DNA of 64,000 nt from assembly GCA_017469445.1 (NCBI GenBank), contig JAFUGK010000007.1, positions 1-64,000 on the forward strand, written 5' to 3'. A model generated the notes under the pieces. The model made no database searches and was not told the origin of the DNA. It was given only the letters and a program-made list of their open reading frames with translations. This stretch comes from Clostridia bacterium (GTDB taxonomy: Bacteria > Bacillota > Clostridia > TANB77 > CAG-508). The position numbers were made by a program, and so were the translations under genes. Numbering within the stretch: the stretch's first letter is position 1; each line of letters opens with the position of its first letter. Of the stretch, positions 25,936 through 34,950 are shown piece after piece.

Positions 25936-25986
25936 CAATCCCACTTTTAAGTTACTAAATAGTGCTTAATGGTGGGAATTTTTTTA
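25936..25986 (+). terminator. Terminator of the 25476 gene
   Basis: TCCCAC-TTTTAAG pairs with CTTAAT-GGTGGGA, followed by seven or more T. Confidence 0.75.
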
Positions 25987-25993
25987 AGCAAAA

Positions 25994-26031
25994 CAAAAGC
26001 AGATGTCTCAAAATTACAAGACATCTGCTTG
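25994..26031 (-). terminator. Terminator of the 26051 gene
   Basis: Perfect stem AAGCAGATGTCT / AGACATCTGCTT followed by TTTGTTTT on the minus strand. Confidence 0.85.
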
Positions 26032-26050
26032 GGACTCTAACTTAAATCAA

Positions 26051-26377
26051 TTAAAACCGAAAAGTGGCACTGGAGCCAATTTTCCAAAATACTCCCTGTT
26101 TAAGAGCCATCTTGGACTTTTGCTCATTGGCATACTTAGCACAACGGGCGTATTTTACTTCACGAATCTTTGGACTATCGTTACTTTTCTGAAGTGCACG
26201 ATAGAGCTCATCAAGAGCTTTGTTGATTTTTTCGATAGCGAGCTTGGAAGAAAGGTAGAGATAAATTGAACCAGTGTCCTGATCCTTAATCTCAAGGTTC
26301 TTTCCAGTAAACGGGCTACCACAAATGATTTCGAAGCCTTCTGGAATTACAATCCGCGATTTTTTGGTTTTCGACAT
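26051..26377 (-). CDS. Hypothetical protein (cassette gene)
   Basis: 108 residues from ATG 26377, which has AAGGAGGC 8 bases upstream. Upstream in-frame ATGs lack a ribosome site. The protein has an N-terminal basic segment, then a PEGFEIICGSPFTGKNLEI region, and a Lys/Arg-rich C-terminus. No membrane or signal sequence is seen and no family recognised. Higher GC than neighbours, own promoter (26418-26446) and terminator mark it as a cassette gene. It is convergent with the 25476 gene. Confidence 0.7.
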   Translation of the reverse strand: MSKTKKSRIVIPEGFEIICGSPFTGKNLEIKDQDTGSIYLYLSSKLAIEKINKALDELYRALQKSNDSPKIREVKYARCAKYANEQKSKMALKQGVFWKIGSSATFRF

Positions 26378-26417
26378 GCTATAGAGCCTCCTTATGAAAT
26401 TATTAAAAACCATATAT

Positions 26418-26446
26418 ATTATACCTCAAAAATTAAAAAAAATCAA
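26418..26446 (-). promoter_or_regulatory. Promoter of the 26051 gene
   Basis: Minus strand TTGATT (26446-26441), 17 bases, TATAAT (26423-26418). Confidence 0.65.
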
Positions 26447-26455
26447 GTAAAAAGC

Positions 26456-26484
26456 TTGATTTTAGATAAATTATAGTGTATAAT
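26456..26484 (+). promoter_or_regulatory. Promoter of the rimP-nusA-infB operon
   Basis: TTGATT (26456-26461), 17 bases, TATAAT (26479-26484). Confidence 0.7.
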
Positions 26485-26508
26485 AAGTAAGCAATTAAAA
26501 AATACTAG

Positions 26509-26533
26509 AAGAGCAGGCACAAAGCCTGCTCTT
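26509..26533 (+). promoter_or_regulatory. Leader hairpin of the rimP operon
   Basis: Perfect 10-bp stem AAGAGCAGGC / GCCTGCTCTT with loop ACAAA, about 18 bases after the expected transcription start and 25 before rimP. No T run follows, so it is not a classical terminator. It could stabilise the mRNA or act in control. Confidence 0.65.
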
Positions 26534-26558
26534 AAATAATATATGAAAGGAATGCTAT

Positions 26559-27014
26559 ATGACAAAATTAGAAGAAAAAGTAGAAAATCTATTAAAACCT
26601 ATAATAGAGAAACTTAATTATGAGTTATATGATGTTATATATGCAAAAGAAGCAAAAGATTATTACTTAAAAATTTTTATAGACAAAAAAGATGGAGTTA
26701 GCATTGATGATTGCGAAATAGTAAGTAATAGTATTTCAGACATTTTAGATGAAGCAGATTTAATAAAGGAACAGTATTTTTTAGAAGTTTCATCTGCAGG
26801 TGTAGAAAGAGTACTTAGAAATGATAAACATCTTAAAGATAATATAGGAAAAGAAGTTGAAGTAAAACTATTTACAAGTGTAAATAAAAGCAAAGTTTAT
26901 GAGGGAATTTTAAAAGCTTTTGATGAAAATAGTTTAACAATTGAAAAAGACGATGGTGAAGTAAGACTTGAAAGAAAAAATATTTCAGTAATTAAAACAA
27001 TATTTAAATGGTAG
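26559..27014 (+). CDS. rimP: Ribosome maturation factor RimP
   Basis: 151 residues. The pattern IDKKDGVSIDDCEIVSNSISDILDEAD and LEVSSAGVERVLRNDKHL (SPG-type motif, here SSAG) followed by an SM-like C-terminal domain is RimP. It assists 30S subunit maturation. First gene of the classical operon with nusA 17 bases downstream. Confidence 0.94.
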   Translation: MTKLEEKVENLLKPIIEKLNYELYDVIYAKEAKDYYLKIFIDKKDGVSIDDCEIVSNSISDILDEADLIKEQYFLEVSSAGVERVLRNDKHLKDNIGKEVEVKLFTSVNKSKVYEGILKAFDENSLTIEKDDGEVRLERKNISVIKTIFKW

Positions 27015-27031
27015 AAAGGAATGATTGAAAG

Positions 27032-28132
27032 ATGAAAGCATCTGAATGCAAAGAATTATTAAAAGCAATGGACGAATTAGAAAAAGAGAAAGGTATTTCA
27101 AAAGAATATTTGTTAGAATCTTTAGAAACTTCTTTAGTAACAGCATATAAAAGAAATTATGATTCTGCAGATAATGTAAAGGTGACTATTAATGAAAAAT
27201 CAGGTCAAATAGGAGTGTATGCTGTAAAAACAGTAGTTAAAGCAGCACAAGATAGTAAACTTGAAATATCTTTAGAAGATGCCAAGAAAATAAGTAAAAA
27301 AGTAAAATTAGGAGATACTGTTGATGTTGAAATAATACCTAAAAATTTTGGAAGAATTGCAGCACAAACAGCAAAACAAGTTGTAATACAAAAAATAAGA
27401 GAAGCAGAAAGAGAATTTGTATATTCAGAATTTACAGAAAGAAAAGGTGAAATTTTAACAGGAATCATACAAAAAGCAGATAGTAATGTGGTAGTTGTAG
27501 ATTTGGGCAAATTAGAAGGCATAATGCCACAAAAAGAGCAAGTTCCAACAGAAAGCTATAAGGTAAACGATAAAATAAAAGCATATGTTGTAGATGTAAC
27601 TAAAGGAATAAAAGGAAATCCTCAAGTAATAATTTCTAGAAGTCATCCAGATTTTGTTAGAAAATTATTTGAACTAGAAATACCTGAAATATATGAAGGT
27701 GTAATTGAAATAAAGAGTGTTTCAAGAGATGCTGGAAGTAGAAGTAAAGTAGCAGTATATTCACCAAACGAGAATATAGATCCAGTTGGATCATGTGTAG
27801 GTCAAAAAGGGTTAAGAATACAAAACATAATAACTGAATTGCATGGAGAAAAAATAGATGTTATAGAATGGAACGAAGATCCAGCAATATTCATATCTGC
27901 AGCTTTATTACCTGCACAAGTATTAGCTGTAGATGTAAAAGATGAAAAAGAAGCACAGGTTATAGTTCCAGACAATCAATTATCATTAGCAATAGGTAAA
28001 TCAGGTCAAAATGCAAGATTAGCAGCAAGATTACTAGGAAATGGATGGAAAATAGATATTAAGAGTGAATCTCAATTTAGAAAACTATTAGAAGAAATGC
28101 AAAATAAGCAAGACGAGGAAGATGAAGAATAA
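27032..28132 (+). CDS. nusA: Transcription termination/antitermination protein NusA
   Basis: 366 residues: N-terminal RNA-polymerase-binding domain (1-125), S1 domain (GEILTGIIQKADSNVVVVDLGKLEG, about 133-200) and two KH domains (DPVGSCVGQKGLRIQNI and LAIGKSGQNARLAARL). As in most Gram-positives the C-terminal acidic repeats are absent. It modulates pausing and termination. It overlaps ylxR by 1 base. Confidence 0.96.
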   Translation: MKASECKELLKAMDELEKEKGISKEYLLESLETSLVTAYKRNYDSADNVKVTINEKSGQIGVYAVKTVVKAAQDSKLEISLEDAKKISKKVKLGDTVDVEIIPKNFGRIAAQTAKQVVIQKIREAEREFVYSEFTERKGEILTGIIQKADSNVVVVDLGKLEGIMPQKEQVPTESYKVNDKIKAYVVDVTKGIKGNPQVIISRSHPDFVRKLFELEIPEIYEGVIEIKSVSRDAGSRSKVAVYSPNENIDPVGSCVGQKGLRIQNIITELHGEKIDVIEWNEDPAIFISAALLPAQVLAVDVKDEKEAQVIVPDNQLSLAIGKSGQNARLAARLLGNGWKIDIKSESQFRKLLEEMQNKQDEEDEE

Positions 28133-28395
28133 TGAAGAAAATACCTGAACGTACATGCATGGGATGTAATCAGAAAAAAGATAAAAGTAGTTTAATAAGA
28201 ATTGTTAAAAACAAAGAAAAAGGAATTTTAATAGATAAAACCGGAAAATTGGAAGGCAGAGGAGCATATATTTGTAATAACATAAATTGTTTAGACAAAG
28301 CCATTAAGTCTAAACGAATTGATAGAAAATTGGAAACTAATATAAGTGAAGAAATTTACAATAAATTAAGAGGTGTAATTATTGATAAACAATAA
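28132..28395 (+). CDS. rnpM: YlxR/RnpM RNA-binding protein
   Basis: 87 residues with PERTCMGCNQKKDKSSLIRIV and GRGAYICNN-x-NCLDKA, the pattern of the YlxR (DUF448) family, recently described as an RNase P modulator. It always sits between nusA and infB in Firmicutes. Its ATG overlaps the nusA stop (TAATGA). Confidence 0.92.
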   Translation: MKKIPERTCMGCNQKKDKSSLIRIVKNKEKGILIDKTGKLEGRGAYICNNINCLDKAIKSKRIDRKLETNISEEIYNKLRGVIIDKQ

Positions 28396-28702
28396 GGCGT
28401 TAGGTTTAATTGGATTGTCCGCTAGAGCTGGTAAAGTAGATAGTGGAGCAGATGCAGTAGAAGAAATTATAAAAAAACGAAAGGCAAAATTAGTTATTGT
28501 GTCAGAAGATGCAGCAGAAAGAACTAAGAAAAATTTTGAATTTTTATGTGCAAAATTTAATATTCTTTATATTGTTTATGCAAGCAAAGATGAACTAAGT
28601 AAAGCAATAGGGAAAAGCAATAAAGCTGTGATAGGTATAAAGGAACAAAATTTAGCAGTAGAGATATATAAAGTAATTTGTGGGGGTGAAGCTATTGAGT
28701 AG
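28382..28702 (+). CDS. ylxQ: L7Ae-type RNA-binding protein YlxQ
   Basis: 106 residues with the L7Ae/L30e fold pattern ([37 protein letters not shown]). Start is TTG 28382, overlapping the end of rnpM by 14 bases, which suggests translational coupling. Such proteins bind kink-turn RNA. In this operon the role is unknown. Confidence 0.9.
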   Translation: MINNKALGLIGLSARAGKVDSGADAVEEIIKKRKAKLVIVSEDAAERTKKNFEFLCAKFNILYIVYASKDELSKAIGKSNKAVIGIKEQNLAVEIYKVICGGEAIE

Positions 28703-31451
28703 TAATATAAAAATACATGAAATAGCAAAAGAATTAGGTTTAAATAGTAAAGAGGTATTAGAAAAAGCAAAAAGTATTGGAATAGAAGTAAAGAGCCATT
28801 TAAGTGCTGTTGATGAAGAAACTGCCAATAGAATAAAAAACAGCTTTAAAGCTAAAACAAGTAAAGAAGTTAAAGAAACTAAAAAAGCAAATAAAGCGGA
28901 AAATAAGGAAAATAAAAAAGACAACAAATCAGAAGGTCACGTTATAATAAGAAGAGAAGTTATTATAAGCGAAGAGAATAAAAAAACTGAAACAGAAAAA
29001 GGTAGCAAAAATAAAAATGTAGGTGTTGTAGAAAGAAATAGGAATAAAGACTATAATATTGTTTATAGGAATAAACAAACAAGGCCTATGACAGTAAGCG
29101 AATTATTTGGTATAAATAAAAAAGAAGAAAAAAAGGTAGAAACACCTAAAAAAGAAGTAGTTTCAGAAGAAAAACCAAAAGAAGCCCCTGTTAAAAAAGA
29201 AAATGTAAGGCCAAATAATAATAGAAACTTTGAAGAAAGAAGAAATAATAATCAATTTCAAAGAAATAATAGGCAACAAGATAATAGAGGACAAGGAAGA
29301 CAACAAAATAATAATTTTAATAGAAATGGTAGACCAAACTTCAATAATCAAAGAAGACCTTTAGATGAAAAAGGTATTGAAAAGAATATTAAAAACATAA
29401 TGAGCATAGAAATGCCTGAAAAAGAGAATGTAAGAGAATATGCTAATAAGGCTATAGATAAGCAAAAAAATAATAAAGCTGAAGATAGAGCAAAAAAACC
29501 ACAGAGAAGTAAAAAGAATGGTCAAATGGATATTAACAAGGATAAGCTTAGAAATATAACAAAAGAAAGCAAATTATCTCATATGTTTAACGAAGGCAGT
29601 ATGTATGATTATTATGATTTATCTTCAAGTAGAGTAAGAAAGAACAAAAAGAAAAATCAAAAGATTGCAGGGGATGAAGAAAGAAATAAGCAAAAAATAT
29701 TTAAACTTACAGAAATAACAATACCTGAAACAATATCTGTAAAAGATTTAGCAACAGAATTAAAGAAAACTAGTTCAGAAGTTATAAAAAAATTACTAGG
29801 ATATGGAATAATGGCAACAATAAATAATGAATTAGATTTTGATACAGCATTTTTGGTAGCTGGTGAATTTGGTGTAAATGCAATAAAGAAAGAAATAGTA
29901 AAAGAAGAAGATATATTATTTGATGAAAGTGAAGATAAGGCAGAGGAATTAATTTCAAGACCACCAGTAATAGTAGTTATGGGACACGTAGACCATGGAA
30001 AAACATCATTATTGGATGCAATAAGACAAACAAATGTAATAGAAGGAGAGGCAGGAGGAATTACACAACACATTGGTGCATATAAAGTAGATGTAAATGG
30101 AAGAGAAATAACATTCTTAGATACACCAGGACATGAAGCTTTTACAAGTATGAGAGCTAGAGGAGCACAAATAACAGATATTGCAATTTTAGTTGTTGCT
30201 GCAAATGATGGAGTTATGCCTCAAACAGTTGAAGCAATTAATCACGCAAAAGCAGCTGGAATACCTATAGTTGTTGCAGTAAATAAAATCGACCTAGAAG
30301 GTGCAAATGTTGAAAAAATAAAACAAGAATTAACAGAATATGGTCTTGTTCCAGAAGAATGGGGAGGAGATACAATATTTGTTCCAATATCTGCAAAGAA
30401 ACGTCAAAACATAGATACATTATTAGAAATGGTACTACTTGTAGCAGATATGCTAGATTTAAAAGTTAACCCTAATAAACAAGCAAAAGGAACAATAATT
30501 GAAGCAAAACTAGATAAAGCAAAAGGTGTTATGGCAACAATGCTTGTACAAAGAGGTAAACTAGATACAGGTGATACAATAGTAGTTGGATCTGTAATAG
30601 GAAGAATTAGAGCCATGACAAATGATAAAGGACAAAAAGTTAAAACAGCAGGACCATCTACACCAGTTGAAATAACCGGATTATCAGAAGTACCATCTGT
30701 TGGAGAAACTTTCTATGAAGTTAAAGATGAGAAAATGGCAAAACACTTAATAGAAAGAAGAAAACGTCAACAAAGAGAAAAAGCATTAAATGCAACTTCT
30801 AAAGTTACATTAGATGATTTATTTAATCAAATAGAAAAAGGGAACTTAAAACAATTAAATATTATAGTAAAAGCAGATGTTCAAGGATCTGTAGAAGCGG
30901 TAAAACAATCATTAGAAAAATTATCTAATGACGAAGTACAAGTACATGTAATACATGCAAATGTTGGTGCTGTTACAGAATCAGATGTAATGCTTGCAAA
31001 AGTTTCAAATGCGATAATAATAGCATTTAATGTAAGACCAGATGCTACAGCAAGAAGTATTGCTGAAAAAGATGAGGTCGAAATAAAAACATATTCTGTA
31101 ATATATAGTGCAATAGAAGATGTAGAACTTGCAATGAAAGGTATGAGAGACCCAGAATATAAAGAAGTTATTACAGGAAATGCAGAAGTAAGACAAACAT
31201 TCAAAGTATCAAATGTTGGAACAATAGCTGGATGCTATGTAACAAGCGGAAAGATAACAAGAAATGGTATAGCAAGAGTTATAAGAGAAAATGTTGTGGT
31301 ATTTGAAGGAAAAATCGCTTCATTAAAAAGATTTAAAGATGATGCAAAAGAAGTTGCATCAGGTTATGAATGTGGTATTCAAATAGAAGGATATAATGAC
31401 TTAAAAGAAGGAGATATTATTGAGGCTCACATTATGGAAGAGATAAAGTAA
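28695..31451 (+). CDS. infB: Translation initiation factor IF-2
   Basis: 918 residues from TTG 28695 (GGGGGTG 7 bases upstream, giving [16 protein letters not shown]). The first 300 residues include IF2N motifs and a long Asn/Lys/Arg/Glu-rich linker, and a second IF2N segment lies near 340-390. The GTPase has [17 protein letters not shown] and NKIDLEG, followed by domains II-IV that bind fMet-tRNA. It overlaps ylxQ by 8 bases. A GTG at 28680 would lie before the ribosome site and is less likely. Confidence 0.96.
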   Translation: MSSNIKIHEIAKELGLNSKEVLEKAKSIGIEVKSHLSAVDEETANRIKNSFKAKTSKEVKETKKANKAENKENKKDNKSEGHVIIRREVIISEENKKTETEKGSKNKNVGVVERNRNKDYNIVYRNKQTRPMTVSELFGINKKEEKKVETPKKEVVSEEKPKEAPVKKENVRPNNNRNFEERRNNNQFQRNNRQQDNRGQGRQQNNNFNRNGRPNFNNQRRPLDEKGIEKNIKNIMSIEMPEKENVREYANKAIDKQKNNKAEDRAKKPQRSKKNGQMDINKDKLRNITKESKLSHMFNEGSMYDYYDLSSSRVRKNKKKNQKIAGDEERNKQKIFKLTEITIPETISVKDLATELKKTSSEVIKKLLGYGIMATINNELDFDTAFLVAGEFGVNAIKKEIVKEEDILFDESEDKAEELISRPPVIVVMGHVDHGKTSLLDAIRQTNVIEGEAGGITQHIGAYKVDVNGREITFLDTPGHEAFTSMRARGAQITDIAILVVAANDGVMPQTVEAINHAKAAGIPIVVAVNKIDLEGANVEKIKQELTEYGLVPEEWGGDTIFVPISAKKRQNIDTLLEMVLLVADMLDLKVNPNKQAKGTIIEAKLDKAKGVMATMLVQRGKLDTGDTIVVGSVIGRIRAMTNDKGQKVKTAGPSTPVEITGLSEVPSVGETFYEVKDEKMAKHLIERRKRQQREKALNATSKVTLDDLFNQIEKGNLKQLNIIVKADVQGSVEAVKQSLEKLSNDEVQVHVIHANVGAVTESDVMLAKVSNAIIIAFNVRPDATARSIAEKDEVEIKTYSVIYSAIEDVELAMKGMRDPEYKEVITGNAEVRQTFKVSNVGTIAGCYVTSGKITRNGIARVIRENVVVFEGKIASLKRFKDDAKEVASGYECGIQIEGYNDLKEGDIIEAHIMEEIK

Positions 31452-31460
31452 TTCATAAAT

Positions 31461-31563
31461 AATTGCGTTTTGGCGTTGCTAAACTTCACTCGAAAATCCT
31501 GCGACGTACATAAGTACGTCTCGGATTCTTCTCGCTTGTTTGCCTAGCCAAAAACACAATTCT
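31461..31563. repeat. Palindromic element family A, copy 2
   Basis: AATTGCGTTTT ... AAAACACAATT outer arms, boxes GGCGTTGCTAAAC and GTTTGCCTAGCC, and a central perfect hairpin GACGTAC-ATAA-GTACGTC. It lies 10 bases after the infB stop, inside the presumed infB-rbfA transcript. Confidence 0.85.
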
Positions 31564-31574
31564 TTGCGAATTAA

Positions 31575-31640
31575 GCAATTGAAAAATAATTGGCGAATTT
31601 CGGCTGTTTGACTAGAAATTCATCCAATTCTTTTCCAATT
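31575..31640. repeat. Palindrome between the family A and B copies
   Basis: AATTGAAAAATAATTGGCGAATTTC pairs with GAAATTCATCCAATTCTTTTCCAATT across a loop containing GGCTGTTTGACTAG. Only copy in the window. Confidence 0.6.
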
Positions 31641-31650
31641 TAAATAACGG

Positions 31651-31820
31651 CTTTACTATATTATATAATTAATTTTGATTTAAAATGCCGACAGTTCCCG
31701 AAGACCCGCGAAGCGCTGCCAGACTTTGAATTTTCTTCTTCGGGAAGGTCCCCGTCTGGTCAGCTATTACCCTGCTATGGAGTGCTTTTAAAGAAAAATT
31801 CATTATATAATATAGTAAAG
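31651..31820. repeat. Palindromic element family B, copy 2
   Basis: Core nearly identical to copy 1 (5941-6110) but in the opposite orientation. The outer arms, 31651-31669 and 31802-31820, are a perfect 19-base inverted repeat and are unrelated to the arms of copy 1. The core pairing TTCCCGAAGA / TCTTCGGGAA is complete in this copy. It separates infB from rbfA by almost 400 bases. Confidence 0.85.
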
Positions 31821-31846
31821 TAAGAATAAATAAAAAGGAGAAGGAA

Positions 31847-32221
31847 ATGGAAAAAGGGAACAATAGACTTTCACGAATTGAAGAGGAATTAAAAAAAGAA
31901 ATTAGCAATATAATTAATTATGACCTTAGAAATTCAAATATAACAGGAATGGTAAGTGTAACTAAAGTAAAAGTTTCACCAGATTTAAGTAGAGCTAGAG
32001 TTTTTGTTACTATGTATAATTCAAACAAAAAAAATACACTTGCAGCCTTAAAAAGCTCTTCTGGCTACATTAGAAGAGAAATAGCACATAAAGTTAATTT
32101 AAGAGTAACACCAGAGCTTATATTTGAATTTGATGAATCAATAGAATATGGAGCAAAAATAGATAGTATATTAAAAGAAATAATAAAAGAACCTAAACCA
32201 AAAGAAGGGGAAGATGAATAA
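31847..32221 (+). CDS. rbfA: Ribosome-binding factor A
   Basis: 124 residues with the KH-like RbfA pattern (RLSRIEEELKKEISNII, VSVTKVKVSPDLSRARVFVTMY, LRVTPELIFEFDESIEYGAKID). It assists 30S maturation, in line with the operon. Stop and the following ATG overlap as TAATG. Confidence 0.94.
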   Translation: MEKGNNRLSRIEEELKKEISNIINYDLRNSNITGMVSVTKVKVSPDLSRARVFVTMYNSNKKNTLAALKSSSGYIRREIAHKVNLRVTPELIFEFDESIEYGAKIDSILKEIIKEPKPKEGEDE

Positions 32222-33174
32222 TGACATTAGATGATATAAAAGTTCAAATACAAAACGGAAAAAAAATAGTAATATTAACACATGAAAATCCAGATGGAGA
32301 TGCGATTGGTAGTTCACTTGCAATGTATGGAGCTTTGCAACAATTAAAAAAAGATGTAGATGTTATAATTCCAGAAGTTCCAAGATGCTTCAAATTTTTA
32401 CCATTTGCAGATAAAATAAAAAAAGAAAGCAAAGAAAAATATGATTTAGCAATAGCAGTAGACTGCGCTAATGAAAAAAGGTTAAAAGGCTTTGAGGATT
32501 ATTATGAAAATGCAAAAGTAAAAATTCAAATAGACCATCATGGCGTAAATACAATGTTTGCAGACTATAATTATGTAGATCCAGTAGAGCCAGCATGTGC
32601 ACAAATATTAACAAAAGTATTACCATATTGGAATATAGACATTACAAAAGAAATTGGAACATGTCTTTTAACTGGAATTATTACAGATACAGGTGGATTT
32701 AGACATTCAGGTGTAACAGCTGAAACATTTGAATTTGCTGCATGGATTTTAAGAAAAGGTGTAAATGTATCTAATGTATATAGAAATGTTCTTCAAACTG
32801 TTTCAAAATCAAGCTTTGAATTAAATACAATTGCAAGAAGCAGAATGGAATTTTATGAAAATGGAAAAATTACTTTTACATATATAACTTACGAAGATGA
32901 GAAAAAGGTTAAGGCTGAAACTGGAGACCATGAAGGAATAGTAGATGTTGGAAGAGATATAGAAGGAGTAGAAGTATCTATTTTCTTGAGAGAATTAGAA
33001 AATGGTGGCTACAAAGTATCACTTCGTTCTAATGACTATGTTAATGTTTCAGATATATGCTTAATGTTTGGCGGTGGCGGACATGTTAAAGCTGCAGGTT
33101 GCACTATTACAAGCGGAACATTAGAGCAAGTAAAGGAAAAGCTAATTGCACAAACTAAATTATATTTAAAATAA
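32221..33174 (+). CDS. nrnA: Bifunctional oligoribonuclease / pAp phosphatase NrnA
   Basis: 317 residues of the DHH-DHHA1 phosphoesterase family: THENPDGDAIGSSLA, AVDCAN, IDHHGVN (the DHH motif), and the C-terminal GGGGHVKAAG substrate-binding loop. NrnA degrades nanoRNA and 3'-phosphoadenosine 5'-phosphate. Its place between rbfA and truB is typical for Firmicutes. Confidence 0.94.
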   Translation: MTLDDIKVQIQNGKKIVILTHENPDGDAIGSSLAMYGALQQLKKDVDVIIPEVPRCFKFLPFADKIKKESKEKYDLAIAVDCANEKRLKGFEDYYENAKVKIQIDHHGVNTMFADYNYVDPVEPACAQILTKVLPYWNIDITKEIGTCLLTGIITDTGGFRHSGVTAETFEFAAWILRKGVNVSNVYRNVLQTVSKSSFELNTIARSRMEFYENGKITFTYITYEDEKKVKAETGDHEGIVDVGRDIEGVEVSIFLRELENGGYKVSLRSNDYVNVSDICLMFGGGGHVKAAGCTITSGTLEQVKEKLIAQTKLYLK

Positions 33175-33182
33175 TTAGTAAA

Positions 33183-33284
33183 TAATTGCGTTTTGGCGTT
33201 GTTAAACTTCACTCGAAAATCCTGCAACGTACCATCATACGCTTCGGATCCTTCTCGCTTGTTTGCCTAGCCAAAAGCACAATT
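33183..33284. repeat. Palindromic element family A, copy 3
   Basis: Closely similar to copy 2, boxes GGCGTTGTTAAAC and GTTTGCCTAGCC, outer arms AATTGCGTTTT / AAAAGCACAATT. It occupies the space between nrnA and truB and ends 26 bases before the truB ATG. Confidence 0.85.
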
Positions 33285-33309
33285 CTTTGCGAATTAATAG
33301 GAGAAATTA

Positions 33310-34197
33310 ATGATTACTGGAATATTAGTAGTAAATAAACCAAAAGGTTATACTTCTCATGATGTTGTAGCAAAAGTAAGAAGAAGTTTAAATATGCAAA
33401 AAGTAGGGCATACAGGAACCCTAGATCCATTGGCAACAGGTGTGTTGCCAATTTTGCTAGGAAATGGAACAAAATTATCACAATACATAATAAATCATGA
33501 TAAAGAATATATTGCTACAATAAAATTAGGAGTAAAAACAGATACTGGTGATATTGAAGGAAATATAATTGAAGAAAAGGTAGTAAATAAATATTCAGAT
33601 AAGCAAATAAAAGAGGTTCTAGATACATTTAAGGGAAAACAAAAACAAATACCACCTATGTATTCTGCAATAAAAGTAAAAGGTAAAAAACTTTATGAAT
33701 ATGCGAGAAAAGGTGAAAATATTGAAATAGAGCCTAGAGATATAGAAATATATAGTATTGAACTTATTGATAGTACTACAAATATAATTAAGATTAAAGT
33801 AAATTGCTCTAAAGGTACATATATAAGAGTTTTATGCGAAGATATAGCAGAAAAACTAGGAACAATTGGAACAATGCAAAATTTAGAAAGAACAAAAGTT
33901 GGAGATTTTTGCTTAGAAGATGCAATTCAAATAGAAGATATAGAAAATTTAGAATTAGTAAAACAAAAGCTAATAACACCAGAAAAAATATTTAAAGATT
34001 TAAAAGAAATAGAATTATCTAATAAGGAATTACAACAATTTCTAAATGGAGTAAAGCTAGAAAATAAAAATATCGACGGATTATATAAAATATATTGTGA
34101 AAATAAATTTATAGGAATAGGTAAAATATTTGAAAATAAACTAAAAAGAGAATATGTTGTAGGGGGTAGTAGTGATGAAAATACTTATAATATGTAG
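33310..34197 (+). CDS. truB: tRNA pseudouridine55 synthase
   Basis: 295 residues. GILVVNKPKGYTSHDVV, the catalytic GHTGTLDPLATGVLP (Asp), KGTYIRVLCEDI and an incomplete C-terminal PUA-like region identify TruB. It makes the universal Psi55 of tRNA. TAGGAGA precedes the ATG. It overlaps the next gene by 23 bases. Confidence 0.95.
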   Translation: MITGILVVNKPKGYTSHDVVAKVRRSLNMQKVGHTGTLDPLATGVLPILLGNGTKLSQYIINHDKEYIATIKLGVKTDTGDIEGNIIEEKVVNKYSDKQIKEVLDTFKGKQKQIPPMYSAIKVKGKKLYEYARKGENIEIEPRDIEIYSIELIDSTTNIIKIKVNCSKGTYIRVLCEDIAEKLGTIGTMQNLERTKVGDFCLEDAIQIEDIENLELVKQKLITPEKIFKDLKEIELSNKELQQFLNGVKLENKNIDGLYKIYCENKFIGIGKIFENKLKREYVVGGSSDENTYNM

Positions 34198-34585
34198 CAA
34201 AGTTTTTTATAAAGACATAGCAGAAATAAAAGGAAAACTAGAAGAATTAGGACATATTATAGAATTGCCCAATTCATATGATTACCCAAATGCAGAGAGT
34301 AAAAGCTGGGAATTAGGAGAAAAAGCACATGCAGAATTTAAAGCAAAAATGTTTAAATTAAGTGAAAAGAGAATACAAAATGTAGATGCAGTACTAGTAT
34401 TAAATTTCGATAAAAATGGAAAGAAAAACTATATAGGCGGTGCTACTTTCATAGAGATTTACGAAGCATTTATGAAAGGCAAAAAGATTTTTCTATATAA
34501 TGATATACCAGAAGGAATGCTATATGACGAAATACAAGGCTTTTCTCCAATAGTAATACACGGGGATTTAAGCTTGATAAAATAA
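34175..34585 (+). CDS. Nucleoside deoxyribosyltransferase-like protein
   Basis: 136 residues from ATG 34175, with AGGGGGT 7 bases upstream. The pattern MKILIICS, the DAVLVLNFDKNGKKNYIGGATFIE segment and AFMKGKKIFLYNDIPE resemble the Rossmann-like nucleoside 2-deoxyribosyltransferase/TIR-like superfamily, where this Glu is catalytic. The true substrate is unknown. It overlaps the end of truB and has a terminator after it, so it probably ends this operon. Confidence 0.65.
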   Translation: MKILIICSKVFYKDIAEIKGKLEELGHIIELPNSYDYPNAESKSWELGEKAHAEFKAKMFKLSEKRIQNVDAVLVLNFDKNGKKNYIGGATFIEIYEAFMKGKKIFLYNDIPEGMLYDEIQGFSPIVIHGDLSLIK

Positions 34586-34604
34586 ACTTATGTGCTATGA
34601 AAAA

Positions 34605-34641
34605 AGATATGAATTAATATAAAAATTCATATCCTTTTTTT
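34605..34641 (+). terminator. Terminator of the rimP-truB operon
   Basis: AAGATATGAATT pairs with ATTCATATC, followed by seven T. Confidence 0.85.
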
Positions 34642-34744
34642 GTGTGTAAAAATCTCATTAAAAATTGTAACTAGATATTGAAAAATTTTTCCTTGTGTTA
34701 TAAAATTATGTAGAAAACTATTATTAAATTAGATATTTAATAAT

Positions 34745-34818
34745 TGGGCACAAAAGTCCGCCAATCTTAGCCGGTGATGGAGGATGTCGCATCACTTACG
34801 CCAGGGCTACTTAGTGCC
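34745..34818. repeat. Family C structured element, copy 1
   Basis: GGGCAC ... GTGCC outer arms, boxes TCCGCCAATCTTAGCCGG and GCCAGGGCTACTT, inner stem GTGATG / CATCAC. Copies 2 and 3 (55240, 58592) share the boxes but have other arms. The family D leader follows 10 bases later. Confidence 0.7.
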
Positions 34819-34828
34819 TAGATATAAT

Positions 34829-34937
34829 AAGGAGACAATTTTCAAATATGACATCACTAGCTCATAAGGGGAGGGGATGTATCTTAACCCTAAAGCTATG
34901 ACTAAATTTTAAGATGCGTCCCCTTACATTAGAAGGA
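34829..34937 (+). promoter_or_regulatory. Family D leader upstream of the secreted protein gene
   Basis: AAGGAGA, a short ORF at 34848-34901 (MTSLAHKGRGCILTLKL), and a long hairpin GGGGATGTATCTT / AAGATGCGTCCCC, ending directly before the AGAAGGAGG site. The conserved boxes are the same as in the glyS leader. Confidence 0.7.
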
Positions 34938-34950
34938 GGAAAAAATTAAA

